The notes beneath the pieces were generated by a model that had not been told where the DNA came from, did no database searches, and worked only from the letters and a program-made list of their open reading frames with translations. This document shows positions 18,422-26,505 of a stretch of 64,000 nt of DNA, piece after piece (the first letter of the stretch is position 1; each line of letters starts with the position of its first letter). The position numbers were made by a program, and so were the translations under genes. This DNA comes from Polaromonas sp. JS666 (GTDB lineage Bacteria > Pseudomonadota > Gammaproteobacteria > Burkholderiales > Burkholderiaceae_C): positions 686,496 to 750,495 of the forward strand of contig NZ_FNHX01000002.1 of assembly GCF_900103405.1 (NCBI RefSeq). Reading direction: 5' to 3'.

Positions 18422-19195
18422 TCAGTGCCCGGCCAGGATGTCACCGAGAAATGCCCGCGTGCGCTCGTGTTTCGGGTTCGCGAAGAACTCCTTGGGAGGG
18501 CCTTCTTCGACGATCTGTCCGCTGGCCATAAAGATCACGCGGTCCGCGACGGCGCGTGCAAAGCCCATTTCATGCGTGACGCAAATCATGGTCATGCCAT
18601 CGTTCGCCAGCGCGACCATGGTATCGAGCACCTCCTTCACCATCTCGGGGTCCAGCGCCGAGGTCGGTTCGTCGAAAAGCATGACCTTGGGTTCCATGCA
18701 CAGCGCACGCGCAATCGCCACCCGTTGCTGCTGTCCGCCAGACAGTTGCGCTGGGTATTTTTCAGCCTGCTCCCCGATCCGCACCCGCTCGAGCAGGCGC
18801 CGCGCCGTGGCCTCCGCCTGGGCCTTGGACAGCTTACGCGTGTTGATGGGCGCGAGCGTGCAGTTTTCCAGCACCGTCAGGTGCGGGAAAAGATTGAACT
18901 GCTGGAATACCATGCCGACCTCGGCGCGCACGGCGTTGATCGCCTTGGCATCATTGGTCAGCGCGATGCCATCGACGAGGATGCGCCCCTTGGAGTAGCC
19001 CTCAAGGTGGTTGATGCAGCGGATCAAGGTGGACTTGCCCGAGCCCGAGGGCCCGCACAGGACAATTTTTTCCGCTGCGCGGACCGACAAATTGATGCCG
19101 GTCAGGGCCTGGAAGGAGCCGTACCATTTATCGACGTCTTCCATCACGATCATCGGGGTGCCCGCGCCGGCAGGCTGGTTGGCGGTTTGATTCAT
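18422..19195 (-). CDS. Amino-acid-type ABC transporter ATP-binding protein
   Basis: 257 residues, GlnQ/HisP family. Walker [10 protein letters not shown], signature LSGGQQQRV, Walker [15 protein letters not shown] and the switch His in CVTHEMG are all intact. It powers the importer formed with the binding protein (19223-20065) and two permeases (20127-21446) in the same operon. Polar amino acid transporters also move acidic compounds, so a shikimate/quinate-type substrate is possible given the neighbouring enzymes. Fully conserved motifs make this call firm; the transported molecule is inference. Confidence 0.95.
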   Translation of the reverse strand: MNQTANQPAGAGTPMIVMEDVDKWYGSFQALTGINLSVRAAEKIVLCGPSGSGKSTLIRCINHLEGYSKGRILVDGIALTNDAKAINAVRAEVGMVFQQFNLFPHLTVLENCTLAPINTRKLSKAQAEATARRLLERVRIGEQAEKYPAQLSGGQQQRVAIARALCMEPKVMLFDEPTSALDPEMVKEVLDTMVALANDGMTMICVTHEMGFARAVADRVIFMASGQIVEEGPPKEFFANPKHERTRAFLGDILAGH

Positions 19196-19222
19196 GGCTC
19201 TGGCTCTTTCCGGACGACGGGA

Positions 19223-20065
19223 TTACTTGGCAACGAAGGGAACGCCTTCGATGCTGGCCGGGAAGTTCGTCATCGACGTTCCGGTCCACTTCTGCTGGAT
19301 CTTGGCGAGCTCGCCGTTGGCCTTGATCTTGTCGATGAAGGCGTTGAGGACGGTGTTGAGCTCCTTGTCTTCCAGCCTGGTGCAGGCGCCGTTGAACAGC
19401 TGCGTGAACTCGAGCTTGTTCTCGTAGGTATTGGGCGTGGCTTCATTGAGGCGGCGCGCATAGAACACATTGCCGCCGACGGCCTGGACCTGACCGGAAA
19501 GCAGCGCCTGTATCGTGGCCGCATCGTTGTCGAATCGGCGGATGACCGTGCCCGGAGGCGCATTCTTGGTCACGTCGCTGTCCTGGGTGCTCGAGCGCGG
19601 CACGCCGATCACCAGCTTGCCCATGTCGGCATTGGTTTTCACCACCACGGACTTGGCCGCCACCAGAAAGATCGAGTTGCCGATATAGGGCTTGCTGTAC
19701 TGCACGGCTTTGGCGCGGTCCGGAAGCATGGCCATCGTCGCGAACAGCACGTCGACACGTCCGGACGTCAGCGCCGGAATGCGGTTGGCGACCTCCAGGC
19801 CGGCGAATTCGACCGGCACGCCGAGCTCCTTGGCAAAGGCTTTCGCCATGTCGGCGTCGATGCCGTCGGCCTGGCCGGTCGTCGAATCGACGAAGCCCCA
19901 GGGCGGGTTGGCGGCCTGGATGCCGACCACCAGCTTGCCTTTGGCCTTGATCTCGGCCGAGGTAATGGCCCGGGCGGGAGCGGTGATCAGCGTGGACGCG
20001 GCGATCAGGCCTGCAACGCCGAGCATCAGCTGGCGGCGCTTGGAAGAAATCGTTTTGAAAGTCAT
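19223..20065 (-). CDS. ABC transporter substrate-binding protein, family 3
   Basis: 280 residues with a signal sequence (about 1-33, ending PARA). The solute-binding family 3 fold is recognisable: GKLVVGIQAANPPWGFVD at the start of the mature protein, GIDADMAKAFAKELG, and DVLFATMAMLPDRAKAVQYSKPYI. It should bind the ligand in the periplasm and deliver it to the two permeases encoded next. The usual amino-acid-binding Arg region is altered (MAMLPDR), which would fit a non-amino-acid ligand, but this was judged by eye only. Confidence 0.92.
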   Translation of the reverse strand: MTFKTISSKRRQLMLGVAGLIAASTLITAPARAITSAEIKAKGKLVVGIQAANPPWGFVDSTTGQADGIDADMAKAFAKELGVPVEFAGLEVANRIPALTSGRVDVLFATMAMLPDRAKAVQYSKPYIGNSIFLVAAKSVVVKTNADMGKLVIGVPRSSTQDSDVTKNAPPGTVIRRFDNDAATIQALLSGQVQAVGGNVFYARRLNEATPNTYENKLEFTQLFNGACTRLEDKELNTVLNAFIDKIKANGELAKIQQKWTGTSMTNFPASIEGVPFVAK

Positions 20066-20126
20066 GTCATGGTCTCCGGTTTAGGTTTTTTTTGAAAGCG
20101 GGTGACTGGAAGCTTGTCAGGAGCGG

Positions 20127-20777
20127 TCACCGGGCGCCCGTGGCAAGTCGGCGTTCCAGCCGCGACCCATAGAGGGAGAGCGGCCAGCACATCGAGAAGT
20201 AAAGAATGGCTACGACGGCATAGACCAGCAGCGGCTTGAAATTCTGGTTCGAGACGATGCTGCCGCTGCGGGCAAGCTCGTTAAACCCGACGATCGCCGC
20301 GAGCGAGGTGCCCTTGATCAGCTGAACCAGGAAGCCGATGGTCGCCGGAAGGGAAATACGCAGCGCCTGGGGCAAGACGATCTTGCGCATCCGCGTGAGG
20401 TAGTTGACGCCAAGGGCGTTTGCCGCTTCGGTCTGGCCGCGCGGAATCGCTTCGATCGAGCCGCGCCAGATTTCACCGAGAAATGCGCTGGCATGCAGCG
20501 TGAAACCAATCGCAACGGAAGCCCACGGGTCGAGCTTCAGCCCAATCAATGCCAGGCCGTAGTAGGTCACGAACAACTGCATCAGCAAAGGCGTTCCCTG
20601 GAACAACATGATGTAGCCGCCGGTGATGCGCTTGAGCGTCCTGAAACCGGAGGTTCGCGCGAGCGCGATGAGCAATCCGGCCACAGCGCCCAGGGACAAG
20701 CCGATCAGCGACAAGGCAACCGTCCACTGCAAGCCCTTGAGCAGGAACAGGAATTGGGAAATGGTGAAGGCGTCCAT
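20127..20777 (-). CDS. Amino-acid-type ABC transporter permease (second of pair)
   Basis: 216 residues with about five membrane segments and the HisMQ-type EAA loop EAANALGVNYLTRMRKIVLPQALR, which contacts the ATPase. Its ATG (20777) directly abuts the TAG stop of the preceding permease gene, so the two are translationally linked. It forms the heterodimeric pore with its neighbour. The gene sits between that permease and the binding protein gene. Confidence 0.93.
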   Translation of the reverse strand: MDAFTISQFLFLLKGLQWTVALSLIGLSLGAVAGLLIALARTSGFRTLKRITGGYIMLFQGTPLLMQLFVTYYGLALIGLKLDPWASVAIGFTLHASAFLGEIWRGSIEAIPRGQTEAANALGVNYLTRMRKIVLPQALRISLPATIGFLVQLIKGTSLAAIVGFNELARSGSIVSNQNFKPLLVYAVVAILYFSMCWPLSLYGSRLERRLATGAR

Positions 20778-21446
20778 CTATTTCACCGGGTAGTTGAACA
20801 TGCGCTGGGCAATGGCGCTCATGCCCATGAGTAGCGCCGTCGACATCGCAAGATAGAGGAATGTCACCGTGCCGTAGACCTCGAAACTGCGGAACGAGTC
20901 CGATTCGATGCGCTGCGCAACCGAAGTCAACTCATAGGCCGAGATCGCGGAGGCGATGCTCGTCGTCAAGGTCAACAAAATGAACTGGCTGGCCAGGGAA
21001 GGAAACACCGCCCGCAAGGCAGGCTTGAAAACGATCAGGCGGAACACCTGGAGCTTGCTCAGGCCCAGGGCATGGCCCGCTTCGATTTGCCCTTTGTCGA
21101 TGGCCTGTACACCGCCGCGCAGAATCTCGATGGCATAGGCGCCGCCGTTCACGCCCAGCGCAATGATCGCCGTCGGTGTCGGATCCAGCCGGATGCCCAC
21201 CAAGGGCAAGGCAAAGAACACGAAATAGATCTGGACCAGGAAGGGCGTGTTGCGGATGAGCTCGACGAACGTAATGACCATCCAGCGTACCGGCGCCACA
21301 TGAGACCCCCTGAGCGCGACGCCGACGGCACCAATCACCGAGGAAAGCAGAAGGCCCGCAAAGGCGAGGCCGAGGGTGCCGGCACACCCCATCAGCAGGT
21401 CTGGAAACCCGTTGAGCACCGGATTGAAGTCGAATTTGTAATTCAT
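20778..21446 (-). CDS. Amino-acid-type ABC transporter permease (first of pair)
   Basis: 222 residues, about five membrane segments. The EAA loop is EAGHALGLSKLQVFRLIVFKPALR and the early motif VELIRNTPFLVQIYFVFFALP is characteristic of the GlnP/HisM permease family. It follows the second aroE gene after only 13 bp, tying transport and catabolism together in one transcript. No substrate can be deduced from the permease itself. Confidence 0.93.
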   Translation of the reverse strand: MNYKFDFNPVLNGFPDLLMGCAGTLGLAFAGLLLSSVIGAVGVALRGSHVAPVRWMVITFVELIRNTPFLVQIYFVFFALPLVGIRLDPTPTAIIALGVNGGAYAIEILRGGVQAIDKGQIEAGHALGLSKLQVFRLIVFKPALRAVFPSLASQFILLTLTTSIASAISAYELTSVAQRIESDSFRSFEVYGTVTFLYLAMSTALLMGMSAIAQRMFNYPVK

Positions 21447-21459
21447 GCGAAATTCCCGA

Positions 21460-22281
21460 TCAACCCAGGGGCACGGTCAGTTTTTCGATCACCAGGCGGG
21501 TGTCGGGCCTCATGCCGCGCCACCACTCGAAGGCTTCGGCAGCCTGTTCGGCGAGCATGCCGACACCGTCGGCAATACGTTTGACGCCGGCGTTCCGGGC
21601 AAGGCGAAGAAAGGGCGTCAACCCTTTGCCGTAAGCCAATTCGTAGGCCAGCTCGCAGTTGGCGAAAACCGTTGCAGGAACAGGCGGCAGCTCGGCGCTC
21701 AGGCTGGCCGAGGTGGCGTTGAAGACCAAGTCGAAATGCTGGCCGGCCAGGTCCCCATAACCGCACGATGTCAACGGGATATCGCTGCTGACCTCGCTGA
21801 CCAATTGGGAAGATTTTGAAAGAGTCCGGTTGACGATCAACAACAAAGCCGGCTTTTCGGCAAGAAACGGCAGCAATGCACCGCGGGCGGCGCCGCCCGC
21901 GCCCAGCATCAGGATGCGCTTGCCTTTGAGCGCGCAGCCAAGGTTGTGGGTGACGTCACGGACCAGGCCCACGCCGTCGAAATTCTCCGCGTACACCACG
22001 TCGTTTTCGAACTTGAGCGCGTTCGCCGCCCCCGCCAGCTCGGCCCGCTCGGAACGCTTTCCCGCATAGGCGAAGGCATCGAGCTTGAAAGGCGCGGTGA
22101 TGTTCATGCCGCGGCCGCCGGAAGCCCGAAATTCATCCAGTTGAGCTCTAAAGCTTTCAGGAGAACCCTCGATCGCCCGGTAGGCCATGTCTTGCCCGGT
22201 GGCCTCGGCGAACATGCCGTGTATCAGCGGTGATTTGCTGTGCCCGATCGGACGGCCGATCACGGCGTATTGGTCAGTCAT
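21460..22281 (-). CDS. aroE: Shikimate dehydrogenase (AroE family, canonical motifs)
   Basis: 273 residues from ATG 22281 with a GGAGA RBS 9 bp upstream; the longer frame to 22479 is not needed. It should interconvert shikimate and 3-dehydroshikimate with NAD(P). Canonical motifs are present: GHSKSPLIH for the carboxylate, NITAPFK with the catalytic Lys, ENFDGVGL with the Asp, LGAGGAARGALLPFL for the cofactor, and the ending ADGVGMLAEQAAEAF. As the second AroE-type protein of the operon, it may act in the catabolic direction on shikimate or quinate. Whether the genome has a separate biosynthetic aroE cannot be seen. Confidence 0.9.
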   Translation of the reverse strand: MTDQYAVIGRPIGHSKSPLIHGMFAEATGQDMAYRAIEGSPESFRAQLDEFRASGGRGMNITAPFKLDAFAYAGKRSERAELAGAANALKFENDVVYAENFDGVGLVRDVTHNLGCALKGKRILMLGAGGAARGALLPFLAEKPALLLIVNRTLSKSSQLVSEVSSDIPLTSCGYGDLAGQHFDLVFNATSASLSAELPPVPATVFANCELAYELAYGKGLTPFLRLARNAGVKRIADGVGMLAEQAAEAFEWWRGMRPDTRLVIEKLTVPLG

Positions 22282-22337
22282 TGATTTGTCTCCGATTTCC
22301 GCCAGTGGACTGGCTTCTTTGTTCCAGACACCCGCCT

Positions 22338-23558
22338 TTATTTCACGGCGCTCTCCGCGTAAAGCACGCCGTCCGTGACCATCCGGTCGATCTCCGCCGC
22401 CGAGTAGCCAAGGCCTGCGGCAATACTGCGGTTGTGCTGGCCCATCAGCGGGGCCGGCATCGTGATCGTCGTATCGCACCCCGAGAAGTGGAAAGGCAGG
22501 TTCGGTAGCTTGACCTTGCCGAGGACGGGGTGCTCCTGCTCGATCAACATGCCGCGGGCAAGCACCTGGGGGTCGGCGACGACCTCATCGATGCCCTGGA
22601 CCTTGGCGCTTGGCACTTCGATGGCATCGAGTTGCGCGAGACAATCCGCGACCGTTCGGGTCGACACCCAGGTTCTTACGACGGGCAGGATTTCGAGGCG
22701 GTTCGCGTTCCGTCCGCTCGCACTGTGAAAGCGCGCATCAGCGGCGAAAGCCGGGCCGCCCACCAGGGCCGCGAGCCGTTTCCAGGCATCGTCAACCTGG
22801 GCGGCGATCACGATATAGCCGTCGGTGGCGCTGAACACGCCGTACAGGGTCGATTGCGGCAGGTCGTGGCCGGTTTGCACCGGGATCTCGGTGCCGCCGG
22901 AGAAGGTGTAGCACTGCACCGCGTATTCATGCATCGAGACGAGGCAGTCGTAGAGCGCCATGTCGATGTGCTGGCCCAGCCCGGAACTCACACGACCCAG
23001 CAGGGCCGCGCAGACTGCGGCAACGCCGTGGATGCCGGTATACATGTCGCCCAGCGCGATGCGCAACAGCGGCGGCGCCTCGCCCGGATTGCCGACCATG
23101 GCCATGATCCCGCTTTTGGCCTCGGCGATCAAACCGAAGCCCGCGCGATGCGAATCGGGACCGGTGTGGCCATAGGCCGAGACGGAGCAGTAAACGAGTT
23201 TGGGGTTTCGCTTCGAAAGTTCGGCATAGCCAAGGCCGAGCCGGTCCAGCGCGCCGGGCCGGTAGTTCTCGAGGAACACATCGGCGGTATCGGTGAGCTT
23301 GTGCATCATCTCAAGCCCGCGCGGGTCCTTGAGATTGACGCAAAGCCCCTGCTTGCCCATGTTTTGCTGGAGGAAGTAGCCGCTCTGCCCGTTCACAAAG
23401 AACGGGTGCGCGCGGCCCGCGTCGCCCATCGTGGGGCGCTCTACCTTGATGACCTCGGCACCGAGCGCCGCGAGGCAGCGGCCCATGTAGGGACCCGCGA
23501 GGAAGTGCGAGTAGTCGATGACACGGATACCTTTGAGCGGCAGGGATTGGGCAGTCAT
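22338..23558 (-). CDS. CaiB/BaiF family CoA transferase
   Basis: 406 residues of the class III CoA-transferase family, which move CoA between carboxylic acids via an aspartyl intermediate. The N-terminus VIDYSHFLAGPYMGRCLAALGAEVIKVERP and the catalytic Asp in ALGDMYTGIHGV are conserved. The start overlaps the stop of the MaoC gene by 4 bp (ATGA), so the two are translationally coupled. In this operon it may convert an acid intermediate to its CoA ester; the acid is unknown. Formyl-CoA transferase-like proteins are the closest well-known relatives. Confidence 0.92.
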   Translation of the reverse strand: MTAQSLPLKGIRVIDYSHFLAGPYMGRCLAALGAEVIKVERPTMGDAGRAHPFFVNGQSGYFLQQNMGKQGLCVNLKDPRGLEMMHKLTDTADVFLENYRPGALDRLGLGYAELSKRNPKLVYCSVSAYGHTGPDSHRAGFGLIAEAKSGIMAMVGNPGEAPPLLRIALGDMYTGIHGVAAVCAALLGRVSSGLGQHIDMALYDCLVSMHEYAVQCYTFSGGTEIPVQTGHDLPQSTLYGVFSATDGYIVIAAQVDDAWKRLAALVGGPAFAADARFHSASGRNANRLEILPVVRTWVSTRTVADCLAQLDAIEVPSAKVQGIDEVVADPQVLARGMLIEQEHPVLGKVKLPNLPFHFSGCDTTITMPAPLMGQHNRSIAAGLGYSAAEIDRMVTDGVLYAESAVK

Positions 23559-24046
23559 GGTGCGGTTTCCGTAGAGGGGTTTCGGGCACCGGGACGGCGC
23601 GGGATCATGAGGCGGTGTTCGCCCTGCTGCAATACCTGGCCCTTCTGGTTGAACAGTCGGGTGGGCAATATGACGATGCCCCAGTCCGGCTTGCTTTTGG
23701 AAGCGCGCATGCTGCCGACGGTGAACTCAATGTGCAGCACGTCCCCGATGTAGATGGGGAGCGCGAAATCCCATGTCCAGCCCAGCGACATGCCGGGCAG
23801 GAAGCGGTATTCGCATTGGGTCTTCAGCCCGTCGGCCACCGAGAGGCCCATGAGGCCGTGTGCCACGCGCTGGCCGAAATGGCTGTTGCGCGCGTATTCC
23901 TCATCCACGTGCACGGGGGTGAAATCGCCGGTGAGCTCGGCGTAAGCGTCGATGCGCTCCGCCGTCACGGTGTAGGTCGGGCTCTTGCAGCTGTCACCGA
24001 CGACCGCATCGTCCCAGTATTTTTCGGGGGTGGTGAAACTGCGCAT
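23555..24046 (-). CDS. MaoC-like (R)-hydratase / dehydratase
   Basis: 163 residues from ATG 24046, which overlaps the preceding VOC gene's stop (TGATG). It is a hot-dog fold protein with the MaoC hydratase signature: YAELTGDFTPVHVDEEYA, where the Asp and His are catalytic, and RVAHGLMGLSVADGL. Such enzymes hydrate enoyl-CoA thioesters. It is coupled on both sides, to the VOC gene upstream and the CoA transferase downstream (ATGA), so these three proteins probably work in one short sequence of reactions on a CoA ester. Confidence 0.9.
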   Translation of the reverse strand: MRSFTTPEKYWDDAVVGDSCKSPTYTVTAERIDAYAELTGDFTPVHVDEEYARNSHFGQRVAHGLMGLSVADGLKTQCEYRFLPGMSLGWTWDFALPIYIGDVLHIEFTVGSMRASKSKPDWGIVILPTRLFNQKGQVLQQGEHRLMIPRRPGARNPSTETAP

Positions 24047-24447
24047 CACTGGGCCCTCGGGTTGATGGCCAGAACTTCGACCACAGAGTTGCCGCTCGCC
24101 TGGATCAGCTCGATCGCCAGCCCGTCCGGCAGCTGCAGCCAGTTGCGCCCCTGGGGCAGCTGCTTGACCTTCCACTTGTGCGCCTCGGCAATCGCGGCGT
24201 CGAGATCCTCGACCATGATGCCGATGTGCGCGAGCCAGCCCGCGTCGTTGCTCGGCGGCGCCTCAAAGCCCGGCGTGGACATCAGCTGCATGCCGCCTAT
24301 CGTCCAGTACTGGTTCGGCGCATCGGCGGGGCCGTCGATCTCGCGCACGTCCATGCCGAGTACCTGGTAGAAAAAGTCGATGTGCCACTGGATGTCGCGA
24401 ACGCGCACCGCGACGTGCTCAACATAGGATTTTTGGGGATAGCTCAT
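24046..24447 (-). CDS. VOC (glyoxalase/dioxygenase-like) family protein
   Basis: 133 residues with the vicinal-oxygen-chelate fold: YVEHVAVRVRDIQWHIDFFYQVLGMDV supplies the first metal His, and GWLAHIGIMVEDLDAAIAEA the second half. The C-terminal segment GLAIELIQA carries the usual Glu. Family members are epimerases, isomerases or ring-cleaving dioxygenases, so the role is open. A methylmalonyl-CoA-epimerase-like function would fit the neighbouring CoA genes but is not shown. A degenerate hexamer repeat precedes it and leaves only a weak RBS (AGAGAC). Confidence 0.85.
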   Translation of the reverse strand: MSYPQKSYVEHVAVRVRDIQWHIDFFYQVLGMDVREIDGPADAPNQYWTIGGMQLMSTPGFEAPPSNDAGWLAHIGIMVEDLDAAIAEAHKWKVKQLPQGRNWLQLPDGLAIELIQASGNSVVEVLAINPRAQ

Positions 24448-24448
24448 G

Positions 24449-24497
24449 TCTCTGTTTCTATTTATGTTTGTGTTTACGTTTATGTTTAGGTTTGTTT
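24449..24497 (-). repeat. Degenerate hexanucleotide repeat between panE-like and VOC genes
   Basis: On the minus strand about seven tandem units of the form (T/C)AAAC(N) run from the last codons of the panE-like gene through its TAA stop (24488-24486) up to the VOC start. Units include CAAACC, TAAACA, TAAACG, TAAACA, CAAACA and TAAATA. This is the only such simple repeat noticed in the window. Confidence 0.7.
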
Positions 24498-25445
24498 GGC
24501 GGTGCTTGGCAGCGGGAGGCCTCGCTCTATGCCCTTGATGCAGGCCACCAGCGCGGAATTGACAGGTGTCGCGACGCCGTAGCGCGCGCCCCAGCGCACA
24601 ACGGCGCCGTTGACGTAGTCGATTTCGGTGACCGAGCCCTTCTCAAGGCTCTGCAGCATGGAGGCCTTGAACTCAGGGGGCAGGCCCTCGGCGGCTTTCA
24701 GCCAGGGTTGCCGGGGATCGGAAGTGGTGAGCGCGATGTCACCGGCGCGCGCGACCGCGATGGCTTCGGCGACGGCCGCCATGGCACAGTTTTCGACTTC
24801 CGGGATCGCGTAGAGCGCGCCGTAGTTCAGCCGGGTGATGCCGCTCAGTGCGCCGGTCGCCACATTGACCAGCAGCTTGTCCCACATGGTGCCCATGATG
24901 TCGCGGCTCACGGTCGTCACAAGGCCCGCGCTGGTGAAGGTCTCGGCGATACGCAGTGCACGTTCACTGACCCGGCCGTCAAGCTCGCCGACGATGGTTT
25001 CCTTGCCGCGCGTACCCGAGATGATGTGGCCCAGCCCGAGTGTCACGCCGCCCGCATAGGTCTTGCCGGCGAGGACACGCTCGCGTCCAACGACATCGGC
25101 CAGCACATCCTCGTGGCCCAGGCCGTTCTGCAGCGAGAGCACGACGGTTGAAGCCCCCATCACGGCGTGGGCCGACTCGATCGCCTCACGGGTATGGAAG
25201 GACTTGACGAGTACAACGATGAGGTCTGCCGGCCCCGTGCTGGTGTCCACCTGGTCGCAATGCGTTGCGGCATGCACCGGAACCAGCCTGTCGCCGCGCT
25301 CGTCGCGCACCTTGAGCCCGTCGCGACTCAGGGTTTCTACCAATGATCGACCGCGATTGATCAACCAGACCTCATGGCCGGCTTCGGTCAACACACCACC
25401 GATCGCACACCCCAGCGCGCCGGCTCCCAATATGCAGATTTTCAT
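24486..25445 (-). CDS. 2-dehydropantoate 2-reductase (PanE/ApbA) family protein
   Basis: 319 residues from ATG 25445; the first 14 codons of the longer frame lie in the regulatory gap. The N-terminus KICILGAGALGCAIGGVLTEAGHEVWLINRG is a Rossmann NADPH site, and the C-terminal helical domain contains DKLLVNVATGALSGITRLNYGAL with the catalytic Lys. Family members reduce ketopantoate or related 2-oxo acids. As the first gene of a catabolic operon it is more likely a paralogue acting on a pathway intermediate than pantothenate synthesis. Start is divergent from a LysR gene, 93 bp away. Confidence 0.85.
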   Translation of the reverse strand: MKICILGAGALGCAIGGVLTEAGHEVWLINRGRSLVETLSRDGLKVRDERGDRLVPVHAATHCDQVDTSTGPADLIVVLVKSFHTREAIESAHAVMGASTVVLSLQNGLGHEDVLADVVGRERVLAGKTYAGGVTLGLGHIISGTRGKETIVGELDGRVSERALRIAETFTSAGLVTTVSRDIMGTMWDKLLVNVATGALSGITRLNYGALYAIPEVENCAMAAVAEAIAVARAGDIALTTSDPRQPWLKAAEGLPPEFKASMLQSLEKGSVTEIDYVNGAVVRWGARYGVATPVNSALVACIKGIERGLPLPSTAKQT

Positions 25446-25478
25446 AGGGATGGATGCTAGGGACGCACCCAACTCTCG

Positions 25479-25500
25479 TCTATCCAATGCCTAGAATAGA
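25479..25500. promoter_or_regulatory. Candidate LysR operator between the operon and lysR
   Basis: Inverted repeat TCTAT-N12-ATAGA in the 93-bp gap between the divergent panE-like and LysR genes, the usual place for an autoregulatory LysR binding site. The left arm lies in CTATCCAAT, which resembles TTATCGAAT near the second LysR gene. Confidence 0.55.
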
Positions 25501-25538
25501 TAACATTGCGTTTTTCAATACAGCAGCTCAAGCCCGCT

Positions 25539-26459
25539 ATGACCACCCCAACCCGATTGACCCCGTCCGAGATGGTGGACACGAATCTGCTGCGCCTGTT
25601 TGACCTGCTCTACAGCACCAACAGCGTCACCCGATCGGCGGAACTGCTTGGATTGAGCCAGCCGACCGTGAGCATCTGGCTGGTAAAGCTGCGCAAGCAA
25701 TTCAATGACCCGCTTTTTGTGCGGACGACCGAGGGCATGCAGCCCACACCTCGTGCCGAAGCGCTGGTCGGCATTGTTCGTGCGGCGTTGGAGTCCCTGC
25801 GCCAGCTCTCGGAAAGTGAACCCGTCTTCCATCCGGCATCCGCCGTGCGAACCTTCCGCATTTGCATGACGGATGCGAGCCACATCACCCTGCTGCCCCT
25901 GTTGCTCTCGCATGTGCGCGCGCTGGCGCCGGGCATCCGGCTCGACGCGGCGCGCATCGATGCCGACATGCCGCGAGCCTTGCAGGCCGGCGATGCCGAC
26001 ATTGCGATCGGGCTGATCCCCCAGCTCGAAGCCGGCTTCTACCAGCAAACCTTGTTCACCCAGGACTGGGTCTGCCTTGCCAATGCCGGCCATCCGCGCA
26101 TCGGCGACACATTGAGCCTTGACCAATATGCCGACGAGTCGCACATCCTGATCGGCTCGGGCACGGGTTCGATATTGCTCGGCGACGCCTTGAAACGCCA
26201 GAAAATCGAGCGCAAGGTTTTGCTGGAGCTGCCGGGCTTCCTGGGCCTGAGCGCCATCCTGTCCTCAACCGACCTCATCGCAACCCTGCCGCGGCAGATC
26301 GGGGAAACGCTGGCGCGCATGGCCGGCCTCAGGGTGCTGGCTTGTCCCGTGGCCATTCCATCATTCACCGTCAAGCAGCACTGGCACGCCCGCTATCACC
26401 ACGATGCCGCCAACCGGTGGCTGCGCGGCGTTTGTGCAAACCTGTTCCTGAAGTCTTGA
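25539..26459 (+). CDS. LysR-family transcriptional regulator (paralogue A)
   Basis: 306 residues from ATG 25539; the frame extends upstream only to a TTG. Residues about 12-70 form the winged helix-turn-helix (LRLFDLLYSTNSVTRSAELL then SQPTVSIWLVKLRK). The rest is a LysR substrate domain with ICMTDASHITLLPLLLSHV and GFYQQTLFTQDWVCLA. It is divergent from the 13-gene catabolic operon, so it most likely controls it and itself. It is very similar over its whole length to the convergent LysR protein at 26506-27444. The inducer is unknown. Confidence 0.92.
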   Translation: MTTPTRLTPSEMVDTNLLRLFDLLYSTNSVTRSAELLGLSQPTVSIWLVKLRKQFNDPLFVRTTEGMQPTPRAEALVGIVRAALESLRQLSESEPVFHPASAVRTFRICMTDASHITLLPLLLSHVRALAPGIRLDAARIDADMPRALQAGDADIAIGLIPQLEAGFYQQTLFTQDWVCLANAGHPRIGDTLSLDQYADESHILIGSGTGSILLGDALKRQKIERKVLLELPGFLGLSAILSSTDLIATLPRQIGETLARMAGLRVLACPVAIPSFTVKQHWHARYHHDAANRWLRGVCANLFLKS

Positions 26460-26505
26460 GTGGCGGCGGATTCAGTCCCTCAACGGTCGACCCTCTCTTG
26501 CTTCT

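Noticed and set aside
17783..20095. 770-codon plus-strand open frame over the ABC transporter genes
   Set aside because: It spans three clearly coding minus-strand genes and has no recognisable domain.
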